From Sinohyriopsis cumingii (lineage: Eukaryota; Mollusca; Bivalvia; Unionida; Unionidae): a stretch of DNA of 64,000 nucleotides. Position 1 is the first letter of the stretch. Each line of letters starts with the position of its first letter. A model generated the notes under the pieces. That model saw nothing but the letters and a program-made list of their open reading frames with translations. It had not been told where the DNA came from and made no database searches. The stretch lies in the NCBI GenBank assembly GCA_028554795.2, contig CM068828.1:12296314-12360313 (forward strand). Reading direction: 5' to 3'. Position numbers and translations under genes: made by a program. Positions 36,314 through 48,653 of this stretch are shown piece by piece.

Positions 36314-36639
36314 TTAAGAGTTTTTCCTTTATATTGCAGGATCCATAACATTTAACACTGCTGATCATTTGAAAACAAGGATCTTAAAAATACATTTTCC
36401 AATAAGGTTGCAAGTTTTATGGAATATTAGAGGGCATAAAAGAAAGAATTTATTTTTGATCAGATGACCTTCACATCATTTAGCTCACAAGAATCCATAA
36501 GTCCACCATCAATCTTGTAGACAGTGAATTTGTCCCCAACGAACAAGAGACATTTAAAGAGACTGATACTCTACAGTTTAAAAAAACGTGAAGTTTTCCA
36601 GAAATTCAAGTTGAAACTTTTTTCTTTTTAACTGTTGAA

Positions 36640-37560
36640 ACCATCTCTGACATTCTTGAATGATAACATTTTAAAATTAGCCACAATGGTTGCCAAATTG
36701 GCAGTAAGATTGGTACAGTTTTCATTTAGGACAAACTGGACACTATTAGGAAACTTCTGGTTACTTAAAACCCCATTTCAATATGATTATCCATTCAGGA
36801 GAATCTGTGACAAGATTTTCAAATGTTCATTCTGGCAACCACATTAGAAATTTGCAAGGTACCCGTTTCAAGTAGGACCAACTGGACATCAAAAGAAATA
36901 TGTTGGTAAAAACAGTATATTGTTATGAATACCAATTCTGGAGGTGTAGAAACAACAAGATTTTAAATATAGTCACCACAGTGGAAATTAGTTAGGACTA
37001 TCTTGACATCAAATGAACTCTTCTGTTGAAAACCCCCATGTCAATATGACTTCCCTTCAAAAGTGACAATAAGATTAACAAGACAGATGTCATGGTGGTC
37101 ATGCTCATATGTCTTTCTGCTGAAGAAAAATGATTTCAAGATGACTGTCAGGCTGGCCATATTGGATGTAAGATTGGTAGTGTTTTCATCTAGAACAATG
37201 TGATTTGACCTTCTGTTCAAGAGAAACAATAGCAAAATTTTCAAGATGGCAGTTGTGGTGGCCATAATGGATGTCACATTGTACCATTTTCTTTTAGGAC
37301 CAACAGATCTCATAAGAAGTCTTTCAGTGAAAATTCCATGTTGATATGACCATTAAGGAGGAATATCAATAAAAAGGTTTTAAATATTGCCACCATGGCG
37401 GATTTTCAAGCATCACTATTTTCAATGAGGGCCATTCAGAACTTGGAATGAATGTATGTAGGGTTTCGTAGCATTCCTCTAAGTAGCTGAAGAGTAGTAA
37501 TAACAAACTTGTGTTTATGGAGAGAAGGCCACTAGACAAAAGGCCATCTCACAAGCCATC
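36640..37560. repeat. Dispersed repeat A copy
   Basis: At least six units with 'gattttcaagatggc', 'catattggatgt', 'gaaaaccccatgt', and the tail 'aagtagctgaagagtagtaa' then 'acaaacttgtg'. Confidence 0.7.
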
Positions 37561-38377
37561 CATAACCCATTCCACTGAGCTAAACAGGGCACTGGATCTG
37601 GTTTCCTGACCCTAGTTTTTGCACACCATAACTGGATTTCATTCAATGGGTAATAGTATTTGAGACCATAATAGCTAACATTCTTATCAATTTTCATAAT
37701 ATTTTTTAATACCTCCTGGATCCACACTAGAAAGTACATTACAGCCTTTGCCATCTTCGCATGGTGTTCACTAATTATGATCAGATTCAGATTTATGGCA
37801 AGTTGTGTCGGATAATGCAAATTATTAAAGTAATTATTAAACTAACTGTATGGAGTATTTATTCAATTATTCTATGACAATGTAATATCAAGTGATTCTA
37901 TAACATGGTCTTCTTTTGAATGAATTTAGGTAACAATTGATGGTTCACTTTCTGTAAATGCAAGATGAAAAACGAGTCAAAGAAATCATATTTGCCAACC
38001 AAAGCAATTTTTGTTAAATCATAAAACAGTCACAAGGGGGGGGGGGGCTTATCAAGACACCTAATTTCTCCTAGCTATCAGTATTCTTCTACCTCTACCA
38101 ATCACATGTATTTTCTGGAGCCAAGATTATTTTTTAAAAAAGGCTATTGATTTTCAAAACCAATACTTTTGAAAGCAACAGTCAACAGCAGCAAATACAG
38201 ATGTAGTGCCAAAAACTGTTCATTATTTTGATACCTATTTTATAGCACAACATCAAATTCCAACAACTCAATTTATGTATTCCTGACTTGTACAAAAGGT
38301 GATCTTTAATGTGTAGAAAGTGGTTTTAAGTGGTTGCCTAATATTGCCCATGACAATCTGACACGTGTAATTCTTGA
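37561..38377. other. Intronic, nothing recognised
   Basis: Contains a run of 12 G at 38036-38047. No exon found. Confidence 0.4.
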
Positions 38378-38600
38378 GTGTACCAGAAAGGGGATGCACA
38401 GCGGAATTTTCCCTATCAGATTTGTCTGGGTGTACCAGAATGGGACTGCACAATGGAATTTTCCATTCTGGGTGTACCAGGAATGGGCTGCAAAGTGTTA
38501 TTTTCCATTCTTGGTGTACCAGGAATGGGCTGCACAGTGTTAATTTCCATTCTTGGTGTACCAGGAATGGGCTGTACAGAGGAATTTTCCATTGCAGAAT
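38378..38600. repeat. 42-bp palindrome-bearing minisatellite, about 5 copies
   Basis: 'ggtgtaccag' recurs at 38429, 38471, 38513 and 38555 (42-base spacing), with a diverged first copy near 38378. Each good unit centres on a 24-base imperfect palindrome (ccattcttggt / accaggaatgg). The 42-base period keeps all frames open and creates spurious ORFs on both strands. Confidence 0.93.
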
Positions 38601-38786
38601 TGTGCTCATTAAACTTTAGCATTAACTTTTAGTGTTTTCCTGATGTAATTTTCCTTCATCTTTGAAATAATTTCTTTTCAAACAAATAAATATCTCACCT
38701 AATGTGAACTGAGTATTTCTGTACGTTATTTTCAAAAGAAACTGAGCCACTGATCATCATTTATAAAGAACTCAAAAATGTTACAC

Positions 38787-39393
38787 TAGCAATCTGCAGT
38801 TACATAACATTAAGATTACACTAGTAATAAGTTACATCACACTAGTAATAAGTTACATTACACTAGTAATAAGTTACATCACACTAGTAATAAGTTACAT
38901 TACACTAGTAATAAGTTACATTATACTAGTAATAAGTTACATTACACTAGTAATAAGTTACATTACACTAGTAATAAGTTACATCACACTAGTAATAAGT
39001 TACATTATACTAGTAATAAGTTACATCACACTAGTAATAAGTTACATTATACTAGTAATAAGTTACATTACACTAGTAATAAGTTACATTATACTAGTAA
39101 TAAGTTACATTACACTAGTAATAAGTTACATCACACTAGTAATAAGTTACATTACACTAGTAATAAGTTACATCACACTAGTAACAAGTTACATTATACT
39201 AGTAATAAGTTACATTACACTAGTAATAAGTTACATTACACCAGTAATCAGTTACATTAAGCTAGTAATCCTGTTACATTACACTAGTAATAAGTTACAT
39301 TATACTAGCAATAAGTTACATTATACTAGTAATAAGTTACATTACACTAGTAATAAGTTACATTAAGCTAGTAATCCTGTTACATTACATTAA
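38787..39393. repeat. 21-bp minisatellite, about 28 copies
   Basis: Unit 'actagtaataagttacatta' plus c, nearly perfect over 600 bases, with a/c alternation in 'catcac/cattac/cattat'. The right end holds longer variants 'aagctagtaatcctgttac'. Every unit has ACTAGT and GTTAC. Confidence 0.97.
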
Positions 39394-41759
39394 CAATACC
39401 TGTGGTATTGTTTTTTTCAAAGCAAAGGTGCAAAATAGCATTTTCCTAAATCTTTTCCTCACTTATTCATTCAGTCAAGCTCAAAAAGTAACCGATCACA
39501 GCACATGTATGTTTCACCTCATTTAATATGTACCCTCTGGAAAAAAGCAAAACCAAAGTGAGAAAAATGTCAGCAATAATTTCAGTTTCAGCTAAGATTT
39601 AATAAGGCAACTGCTTCAATCTGTCACAAACTAAACCTAATGATTCTTCCACACTACTCAACATCTTTTCTTTCCCAGTGGAAATGGATTTAAGATGGGC
39701 TCTGTTGCTACAACAGATAAACTGACATTTAACTGTAGCAGCAATGCCATTCTTTAAGTAGAGCGGAAAGGAATAGCTCATTTTCCTATTCAAATATATG
39801 TAACTGTATGAAATTTGCAGGTGTTTGGAACGTCCATTGTGACATACAGCAATATTAAGTTAATGTATGTGATTTGGCACTGAATTAAACCCATGAACTG
39901 TGTAAGGGAGAGTACTTTAATCTATCTGGTGTAGGCTTGATTGATTCTTGGATGTTTTGTGTTTTATAAATAAATTACCCCACAAAATTTGTCAAAGTTA
40001 ATCTGCAGAAGGCAATAAATGTTTACTCTGAGAAGAATAACAAGTATTCTCTCTGAAAAAGATCCGAAGATCTCGTCTTGTTGAGATACGATTCTATAAA
40101 AGGGGAAAAGAGAGCAAGGTAGCATGTCTTAGCTTCATTACAAAAATAATGTATACGAGTCTGAAGATAACTGTTTGAATTTGTCTTAATTTTATGTTAA
40201 AAAAATTACGAATCTTTTGATAATTGTTTGAATTCTTTTGTCTTGAATGTTATATGATTCATGTATTCTAAGAATTTTTTTAATTATTTTCTTGACAGGA
40301 GTCCAGAGATAATTGTTTTAATTTATACATTTATATGTCATATGAATCATGTATGCTAGGAATTGGTTATTATTATGTATGTATGATGTTTATGCTGATG
40401 AATTGTTAGTTAGCAAGTAATGCAGTTAAAATAAGAAGTGAATTTTGTTAATTCATTTGTAAAACTAAGATGTGACTTCTCTTAACCAACATATTGGTGT
40501 ATTAGCACTGGAGCCATAATAGGGACCATACTGCTTTTTATTGTCAACTGTACATGAAAATGTGTTTGCCATTAATCAAAATAGTGATTACTAGTTCACA
40601 CTGAAGGGGCCTACTTGTTAACTGAATGAGGCAAAAGGCAGACTACTTTCAATCAATTATTTATGGTAGCTGGATGTAATGGGGGATTACTGTATAAATA
40701 GACTCCAACCAACAAGCTACACTGATTCTGGAGGGTGGCCAGCAATCAGATCAGGTAATGAAGTCATACTGGGCAATTAAGTCTGAAATGCTCACTCAAT
40801 TTTATCATGAAATTTGTCATATTTGTGTAAATGGAACTGCTAATTGCACTTTTAAAAACTTTTGGTAATTTTATTTCTAGTAGAAGTATATCCTTCAAAA
40901 GTCTTATACAACTGTACTTCTGTTGATCTATTAAATTGTTGTATTCTGTATACCAGGGCTCATGTTGTTTTATTCTATATCTTTGCTCAGATCTCCATTT
41001 ATTTCATCCATTAATTTCATATTTTTATTTTTATTATTCACTCAATCTGGGTGATAACACTTAAGTCAATCATACTCTAGATATCAATAACCACCACCAC
41101 CACCACTGCCACCCCATAACAATAATAATGGCATGTATTCCAAATGAATGTGAATATTGAAAACACTGTGATTATTATTTATTCATTTATTATTTATTCA
41201 TTCTACAGACCTCTAGACCCATTGACTGAAAGGATAACCATGAAAGTACCATAAAAGATTGTACTGTATGGTAGATTTACATCTGCATCATGAATCTTGA
41301 ACTAACAGCATGATCATGTGCCTGTCATAAAGGCATCTAAATCTAATTAAACATTTTAGCATTCTTCTGTAAATTTTCTATTGGAATTTGACTAATAATC
41401 AAATGAATGTATGTGCTATTTTAAAATGTTTTATTTTCAAACTCAGTATGACTAAAATGTTTCTTAAGTGCCGATGAAATGCAAGAGGTAAAAATGGACA
41501 GTAACTCTCAATTACTTGTTCAGTTAAATGCTAGGACTGTCTAAAAATAGATTCAATGGATAGTAATTACATTCACACTGAAAACTTCACACAATGACTT
41601 CTGACTTTCAACATAACTTCACCCAAGTGAAAACATGAAGACAGGTCAGAATAAGTTGATGGCTCAATTATTTCTTAATTTTAACATGTCCACTGAACGA
41701 ACTGATGCTCTAATGACAGTAAAGAATTTTCAGGAATTTAAGATAAGACTTATTTCTTC
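39394..41759. other. Intronic, nothing recognised
   Basis: AT-rich sequence without a convincing exon. A short (CCA)n-like patch lies near 41090-41115. Confidence 0.4.
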
Positions 41760-42230
41760 CTTTTAACTTCTTAGAGTAGAAACCATCTCTGATATTCTTC
41801 AGTGATAACAACTGAAGTCTTTTGCTGGAAGCCCCATGTTGGTATGGCTTTCTGTTTTGTAGCTGTGACAACCCTATATTGGTATGGCTTTCTGTTTTGT
41901 AGTTGTGATAATAACAGGATTTTCAAGATAGCTGCCATGGTGGTCATACTGGATACCAGATTGGCACCATTTCCATTCAGGACAAACCAGACATTAAAAG
42001 AAGTCTTTTTGGTGAAGGCACAATACTGATATGACCAACCATCTAAGAGATGTAGCTCTAACATGATTGACAAACTGGTCATTGTAGCAGTTATAGTGAA
42101 AGTCAGATTGGTACCATTTTCATTTGTGAGCAACTTAACATCATAAGAAGTCTTCCAGTAAAACCCAATGCTGATATGACACTTTATTCAGGAGAAGTGC
42201 TGTCAATGAATAATTTACATTTTCTAAAAT
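41760..42230. repeat. Dispersed repeat A copy with a 54-bp local duplication
   Basis: Family phrases 'ttttcaagatagctgcc', 'ggcaccatttccattcagga' and 'catcataagaagtctt' are present. Within it, 'ttggtatggctttctgtttt' occurs twice, 54 bases apart (41839 and 41879 region). Confidence 0.65.
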
Positions 42231-42573
42231 CAGTAAAGTGATGTAAAAAAAAAAACCTCTTGTTGGCAAAAAATGTATGGTACAGTTTTCATCAAGAAAA
42301 AAGTCATTGATAAAAATTGAATTATTTGAGAGAAAATTAGTGAAGCATGGACAGATAATACTACCACTAAATAAAACATCTGCAAATCCAAAACTGAAAA
42401 TGACACCATGCATTTCATAATGTCATTTCTTTTTTTAAATACAAATTTTTTTATCTCCTTTGAATGTTTTTCTTTTGTACTTTAAATATTATAAATATCT
42501 GGCTGGCACGTGAATTCTGGGGTGAAAAAAAGTCCTGCAATAGCCATTAAAATTTCAGGATTCTGATACTTAC

Positions 42574-42648
42574 ATGTACTTGGAATGCATGGACCTGGTC
42601 ATCCAAGAATATTACACGCAAGTTTACATGTTTTCCCTTCCGGTCCAT
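42574..42648 (-). CDS. FERM-domain protein, start exon (F1 lobe, first strands)
   Basis: ATG at 42648-42646 in a strong context (CTCAAAATGG) opens 25 codons, MDRKGKHVNLRVIFLDDQVH then AFQVH, ending at a GTAAGT donor in phase 0. 'V.V.FLDD....F.V' is the first beta-hairpin of the FERM F1 lobe, and it runs straight into VKAFGQVL of the exon at 16398, which also starts in phase 0. An in-frame stop lies 13 codons upstream, supporting this ATG, unless a further 5' exon splices in between. It reads very like the start of FARP/PTPN3/4-type FERM domains. Confidence 0.82.
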
Positions 42649-44570
42649 TTTGAGTGTCAGCTCATGACTTCTGACCTTTAACTGTTATTCTTTAGATCAC
42701 AGGGTAATAATAGTCCAAACCATTCCTGACTGTAATCACATGGCCACTGCAAAAAAGAAATGTGATTTCCACATATTATGGATGTACATGTGTATTATGA
42801 AAATGTCACCTTGTTGCTGCTAGGATTTATATTGTGATTTTCAAAATTTAAACAATAAATTAAGATCTGCACACAAGCAAGCTATATTTGTGCAGGTTGC
42901 ACGGTGTACAAGTTAAATATTACCTTGTTACATGTATATGCCCATATAGTGGTTTTGTTTGCAAAGGCATCAACTAACATGATCCAATATTTTCCTGATA
43001 ATGAAAAATGACCCATGTTCTATTTTAAGATGTCAGAATTACTAAAAACACAAAAACAGATTTCTGTATTGCACTCAAATTATGCAGAACATTGTATGCA
43101 TTTATTCTCAAGTTTTCAGCATACATGCATATTGCTCCTGCCATAAACACAGTCAATGTTTGATGATGGAAGGTGTGTTTGAGCGATATACATCTATCCA
43201 AGAGGTTTGTGCTACAGATGTTTGTGCATTTGAAAATATAATAGCCAAATCTGTCTACCACAGCCACCCTTGGGAAAAAGCAAACCTGTCTACCACAGCC
43301 ACCCTTGGGAAAAGGCAAAAGAGGTCTTTGTATATTGGTGAAGGAAGGCAGGTTTAGCTCTCAAACTTTTGTTCATGACAAATTTATGTATTATCCACAG
43401 AATGGCATTAGCATTCTTATTATTAGTTTTATCATCATTTCACATGTATTATTATTAGCAGTAGTAGTATGCTACCAAGATACATGTATTAAGTTAAGCT
43501 ATTTAAGAACAAGAAAAATAATAAAATTTAATAAAATAAGTTCAATCAGAGTATTATAATTGTGATGTATTTATTTCACTGACAGGCAAGATGCAACTAT
43601 GGCACTGATGAAATTTGACCAGCTACTCACCATCTGAATTTCCAGCCACATGACTACACAAATCTCACAACATACATGTCAATGCTATCCGAGATCCAAT
43701 AGTCACATGATATCAACAATAAACCCATTTCCAAAGTTGTACAAAAATACAAAACTATTAAAGTCACAAACAGTTTACAAAAGAACAAAAGGACACACTT
43801 TTCAACATATTATTAGAGAACAAAGACCAGAAATCTGTCACAGAAACTTGGAGAAAATCAGACTCATCAAGAATAGAGCACATGTCAATAACAGTTCTGT
43901 AGTATCAAGTGACTACTGCATTGACCTGTTATCTGCTAGATGAATCTGACTTTTGTCAGAAACCTTCTTCAGTGGGTAACGGTAAGTGCAACCGTAATAT
44001 GAAACATGTAAACATTGATTCATGTATACCTTTATATATACCATGCCTTGCTCATCAAACAAAATAAGTTTAATTTGCATATTTGGAGCAGTCACTGCTG
44101 ATACACTGTAGTGACCATGAAAGGCAGGGTAAAACCACTGCTTGGTTAAAAAAAATATCTGGCTGCTGGCTGCAGAAGACAGGTGAATGCTGACTACATG
44201 ACATTTATATAGGAAATTTGATGGGTGTAAATTAGAATGGCCATTGTGACCAGGTGACTGCTGAACTTAGGCAACCATTAAGACAGGTTTGACTGTAATT
44301 ACTAAATGTGTGAGAATAATCCCTGAGATAAACCAGAATAATCCAACGTACCTTGAAGTAGCTTTGATCACTCGGATGTTTGACAAATCAGCACATCATA
44401 GAGATCTTGATGACTGTCTTTTGTTTGGCAGTTTTCACAAAATACACAACAAGTTTATAAAAGTGCAGCTGTCATATTTGCTCAACCCCAGTTCATAAGT
44501 TGTGTATAAACTAAGGTATTATTATTACAAGCCATGTTTGATGTCTGAACATGCAGCAGGCTAGAGTTAA
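42649..44570. other. Upstream flank of the FERM start exon
   Basis: Probably the FERM promoter or 5' UTR intron region, but no promoter element can be assigned. It includes a two-copy 37-base direct repeat (43253-43319) and a weak partial repeat C at 43585-43720. Confidence 0.35.
43253..43319. repeat. 37-bp direct tandem duplication
   Basis: 'tctaccacagccacccttgg' followed by 'gaaaaagcaaacc/gaaaaggcaaaag' occurs twice back to back. Confidence 0.93.
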
Positions 44571-44599
44571 TCTCTTACGTAAGGTTACTGTAACCAAAG

Positions 44600-44957
44600 A
44601 GAAGATCCGACACTTGGATCGGCACAGACTTTAGATTGAGCGGCTTCCTACCTATGTGTTAAAAAGATCAGAGGAACCCGCGAGGACCAGGGCGTGTTCT
44701 AAATCCGTCCTAATGTGGACAGACAGCAAGAAGGACATTGTCCGCTAAGTTTGATTGGATCAAATCAAAGCGACATCCAGTTGGAATCGAGATGTTTGGT
44801 GTGATAACCATTTCAATCCGAATTATAACTTCAAACTAGCATGCGAAAATTTTGTTCTCCTGGGAAGATTGCTGAGCAAATAGGATTACTCTGAGAAAGC
44901 CATTCGTACTTTGGCGGGAAAACTTAGAGAGATTTTAACAAAAGAAAAAGTTGCGTA
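44600..44957 (+). pseudogene. Decayed unidentified coding sequence
   Basis: One frame from 'aaggttactgtaacc' to TAA at about 44955 reads as protein with only a few stops: KVTVTKEKIRHLDRHRL, SEEPARTRACSKSVLMWTD, WNRDVWCDNHFNPNYNFKL, ENFVLLGRLL, AIRTLAGKLREILTKEK. CpG and GC content are clearly higher than in the flanks, which supports a coding past. I do not recognise the family. It could be a fragment of a retroelement polyprotein tail or of a host gene. Confidence 0.4.
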
Positions 44958-46210
44958 AAGGTCAGCAAGTTATTTCCTCAATTTTTGCAGAATATTACGG
45001 CATTGCTATTGTAATTATGTATAGTATGTTATACTTAATTACTAGGATCGTTTAGTACATAGAATTACCTTTGTAGTGTTTAATTTACATGCGTATTTGA
45101 GAATTGAGTATGTAGAGAATTATGTAGATTGTTAGCTTGTGGTCAGAATTAATTTTGTAATTTGCAAATAGGTTCCTTTGTAGTAAACTAGTGCATTTAT
45201 TTATGTGATATGTTAGATTTTACACATGCTTGAATTTTGAATTTGGAAAATGGTTGAAGTGTGTAAGATTAGTTAATACGGATGTAAAGATATATCAGAG
45301 CATGGATATTTGAATATTTGTGTACTCTGTATGAGCTGCAATGTAAAGAAATGTGTCTGATTGTTGTGATGTTGTTTAGTATAATGGGATTAGGAATATG
45401 TACTGATGTGATGCAATTTATTGATGTATGTATGAGAAGTAACTGATACCATGTTTTTATTAAACCTTGTTTTACCATACAAGGACATATGAGCATTTCG
45501 ATGTGAATGGATGTATGACCGAAGAATTTAATAGCTGTTATCTGATGATAGGCTGGGTGTAGTGTGAGATGAGAGGGATAAGGAAAATATTGTACTGTCC
45601 ATGTGTTTTCACAGGAAGCTTTTTGGAGGACAGTACTTCTGGTTCAGTGAGTCCAAAGTCTCTAAGAGGGGAGACGGAAGTAAGACCAGCAGAGCAGTTG
45701 AGTCGACAAGTCTAGTCGGTATAGAGTCGAGGAGGAGGAGGAGGAAAAGGAGTCAAGAAGAAAGTGGAAAAGGAGGAGAGGTATAGAGATGTCGAGGAGG
45801 AGGAATTTGGAGGAAGTCAGGAGGAAGAGGAGAGGAATTGGAGGAATAGTAGAGAAGAATACACAGATGAGTAGAATACAAGGACAGGTGGAAAGCTATC
45901 TCTCACTACAAATCAAATTATGCAATAGGCTATCACAGGGTCAAGAAGAAGGAGAGTACCTGGGAAATGCTGATCGTTTGATTATTGAATTGTCATTAAA
46001 TTGTTATTAGTTGAATTTCACTTTTTTGTATATTCAATCATTTAACTGTCTGCACTGATGAATGGGGGCTCGGAGCTTTACATCTATCTTTCACTAATTT
46101 AACTTCCAACCAAAATTGAGCCTGGGAGGGACTTTTATAATAATTTAAATAAAATATTGGAAGCACCCCACCCCACACCTACCACAGTGACGGCATAACA
46201 AACCTGTCAC
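44958..46210 (+). other. Possible LTR/leader remnant with a purine-rich block
   Basis: AT-rich sequence to 45540, then an unusual purine-rich block (aggaggaggaggaggaaaag near 45727-45840). At 46065 'tgggggctcgg' follows closely after a possible LTR end. This resembles the first ten bases of a tRNA-Pro type primer-binding site in retroelements, but the match does not continue. The decayed frame just upstream makes a dead LTR retroelement plausible. LTR limits are not defined. Confidence 0.3.
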
Positions 46211-46839
46211 GCCACAGCAGGGAGTTAAATTCATAATTATTAAATCCTTATCTAGAACTCTGTCAATTAGTTACTAGGTTTTGTGATGCACTCACTGGAC
46301 CAAGTAACAAAGCCTTCCATTAGATTTAAAGTTGGAGTTGCCAATGGGGATACATGTTTTCTTTTATATCAAAAGTAGCTGGGTGTAAAGTAAAAGTGGC
46401 CATGTAAATTACACCCAGCTCCTGACTGATAAGGAAATCCCTGAAGCAAGCTATACTGCTACCACACAGTATCTCCATCATAAACAAACACATTTTGATG
46501 TACATGATTCATTTATAACCAGAAATGTGTTGACTGAACACAGATGCCCCACTATTTTTTGAAAAATGACCTAACAAATTGAAGACTTAATTTAAGTGTC
46601 ATAGATGAGAGGGACACAAAATGCATTACCACTATTTTAGTGGGGACATATTAAAAACAGCTTCATATTAAATTTTTAAAAAATGTATTCTTTCAAACCA
46701 GTGAAAAGCAATAATTCAAGATATTGTTCAAAAGAAACAGGGTAAACAAAGAAAATACTGTAACAATCATTATCTTACTGTCGTCTTGTCACAATATCAG
46801 CGACTGACACAACCAAATTAAGATACAGCTCTGCCTCAT

Positions 46840-47775
46840 AGTGGCACAGTAGTTAGGGTTAGTAACTATCAACCCGATTATATAATATACTGCTTATTGA
46901 CACAGTACTTGTGGCCTATAACTATTGACCCCATTATATATCAAACTGTTTAAGGACACAGCTGTTGGGGTCCATAACTAATGTACTAACCACACTATAT
47001 ACTGATCTGTTTAATGACACAGCAGTTGGGGTCCATAACTACTGACCCCATTATATACCAAACATGCATAATGACAGTGATTTGGGTCCATAACTACTCA
47101 TCCCATTATATACCGAAGTACTTAATGACACAGCAGTTGGAGTGGATAACTACTGACCCTCTATATACCAAACTGCTTATTCACACAGTATTTGTGGTCC
47201 ATAACTATTGACCCCATTATATACCAAACTGTTTAATGACACAGCAGTTGGGGTCCATAACTAATGACCCCATTATATACCAAACTGCTTAATGACAGTG
47301 ATTAGGGTCCATAACTACTGACCCCATTATATACCAAACTGTTTAATGACACAGCAGTTGGGGTCCATAACTACTGACCCCATTATATACCAAACTGTTT
47401 AATGACAGTGATTAGGGTCCATAACTACTGACCCCATTATATACCAAACTGCTTAATGACAGTGATTAGGGTCCATAACTACTGACCCCATTATATACCA
47501 AACTGTTTAATGACACAGCGGTTAGGGTCCATAACTACTGACCCCATTATATACCAAACTGCTTAATGACAGTGATTAGGGTCCATAACTACTGACCCCA
47601 TTATATACCAAACTGTTTAATGACACAGCAGTTGGGGTCCATAACTACTGACCCCCATTATATACCAAACTGCTTAATGACAGTGATTAGGGTCCATAAC
47701 TATTGACCTCATTATATACCAAAATGCTTAATGACATAGTGGTTGAGGTCCATAACTAATGACCCCATTATATAC
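46840..47775. repeat. 54/56-bp satellite array, block 1
   Basis: About 17 units. Two unit types alternate: a 54-base form with 'aatgacagtgattagggtcc' and a 56-base form with 'aatgacacagcagttggggt'. Both continue 'cataactactgaccccatta' and 'ataccaaactg(c/t)tt'. The array is most regular from about 47220; the left edge is diverged. It stops abruptly at the LTR-like element. Confidence 0.95.
47772..47775. repeat. Target duplication of LTR-like element, left (atac)
   Basis: 'atac' here is repeated at 48650-48653. Removing the element and one copy restores the satellite phrase 'cattatataccaaaatgc'. Confidence 0.85.
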
Positions 47776-48649
47776 TGTTACATATATCTGATTTAATTCA
47801 TATTTATTTTAATTTAATTGTTTGTCATGTTTAAATTTTTTATTCTATTATATGCTAATACAATGTAAATTTATTCACTGGAGACTATATTTTTCCAGAA
47901 AATAAGTTGACCTGAATCATTCTTTCATAAACACCAGGTGATGATCTAAACCCTGACCTTGTTTCAGAATTTGTAGCAACCTTCGTAAACAAGTTCTATT
48001 TTATCTTAAAATGATTGGCTTTTGTCAGGGTCATAAACACGATCACGTGATCCCCCCCTTTCAATTTCACAATTCCGGCTTTTCCATTACTGCGCATTTG
48101 TTAGTTTTAATAGAGATGCATATAGAGAGATTTCTCAGTTATGGGTTTTTTACACTGACGTCAAGTTATTTTGTTGTAGCCTGATTTTGAGTTATAATTT
48201 TCTTCAGATCCATTGGAATTCAGAAGGATTAATTCTTTTTTCTCTGGAAATATTTTGAGGAGTGCTCACACATAAATTTTGGAAAGACATTGCTTACAAA
48301 TTTAATTTGGATTTCCAACACTGGAGTACCATTATCTGTATTTCTACAAGGAACTGTAGATAAGCAGACTAAGTACTGACTACAGCATACATCATCGTCA
48401 TCCATCTTGGATTTTCCATCAGGATTCGAACTTTAAATTATTAGAACATTTATTACTTGGACTTTTGCAATTTAATATGTGGATTATTCTTAGATTATTT
48501 TTGGATTTGATTATTGAAACCGTAAGTTCTTCTCCTTTTTTCATTTTTACAGAATTTCTCCAGGGAAATAAATTATTTGTTAAATTTTAAAAAGCTTGTT
48601 GTTTTCACTCTTTCTGTGTTACTGTTTATTTGAGCCTAAACACATAACA
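47776..48649 (+). mobile_element. LTR-like element (probable solo LTR), copy 2, inside satellite
   Basis: 874 bases from TGTTACATA to CACATAACA, with a 4-base target duplication (atac). It aligns with 23341-24281. Near the 3' end it has 'gggaaataaattatttgtt' (AATAAA) and 'agcttgttgttttcactctt'. No reading frame. A 4-base duplication and TG...CA ends fit a Gypsy-type solo LTR; a DNA element with short TGTTA ends is the alternative. Confidence 0.8.
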
Positions 48650-48653
48650 ATAC

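Larger units (their letters stand above)
16399..42573 (-). other. FERM gene intron 1 (26.2 kb), host of the nested GT47 gene
   Basis: The interval lies between the GTAAGT donor after the start exon (42574) and the acceptor before 16398; both junctions are phase 0. It contains SINEs, MITEs, an LTR-like element, minisatellites and the complete plus-strand GT47 coding region. It is an intron by inference from the matching exon phases and continuous FERM homology. Confidence 0.8.

Noticed and set aside
38268..38632. Five overlapping ORFs on both strands
   Set aside because: All come from the 42-bp minisatellite.
38787..39393. CRISPR-like regular array
   Set aside because: Units are contiguous with no unique spacers, and the DNA is animal nuclear.
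41771..42133. 120-codon minus-strand ORF
   Set aside because: Lies in dispersed repeat A with a local duplication; no domain.
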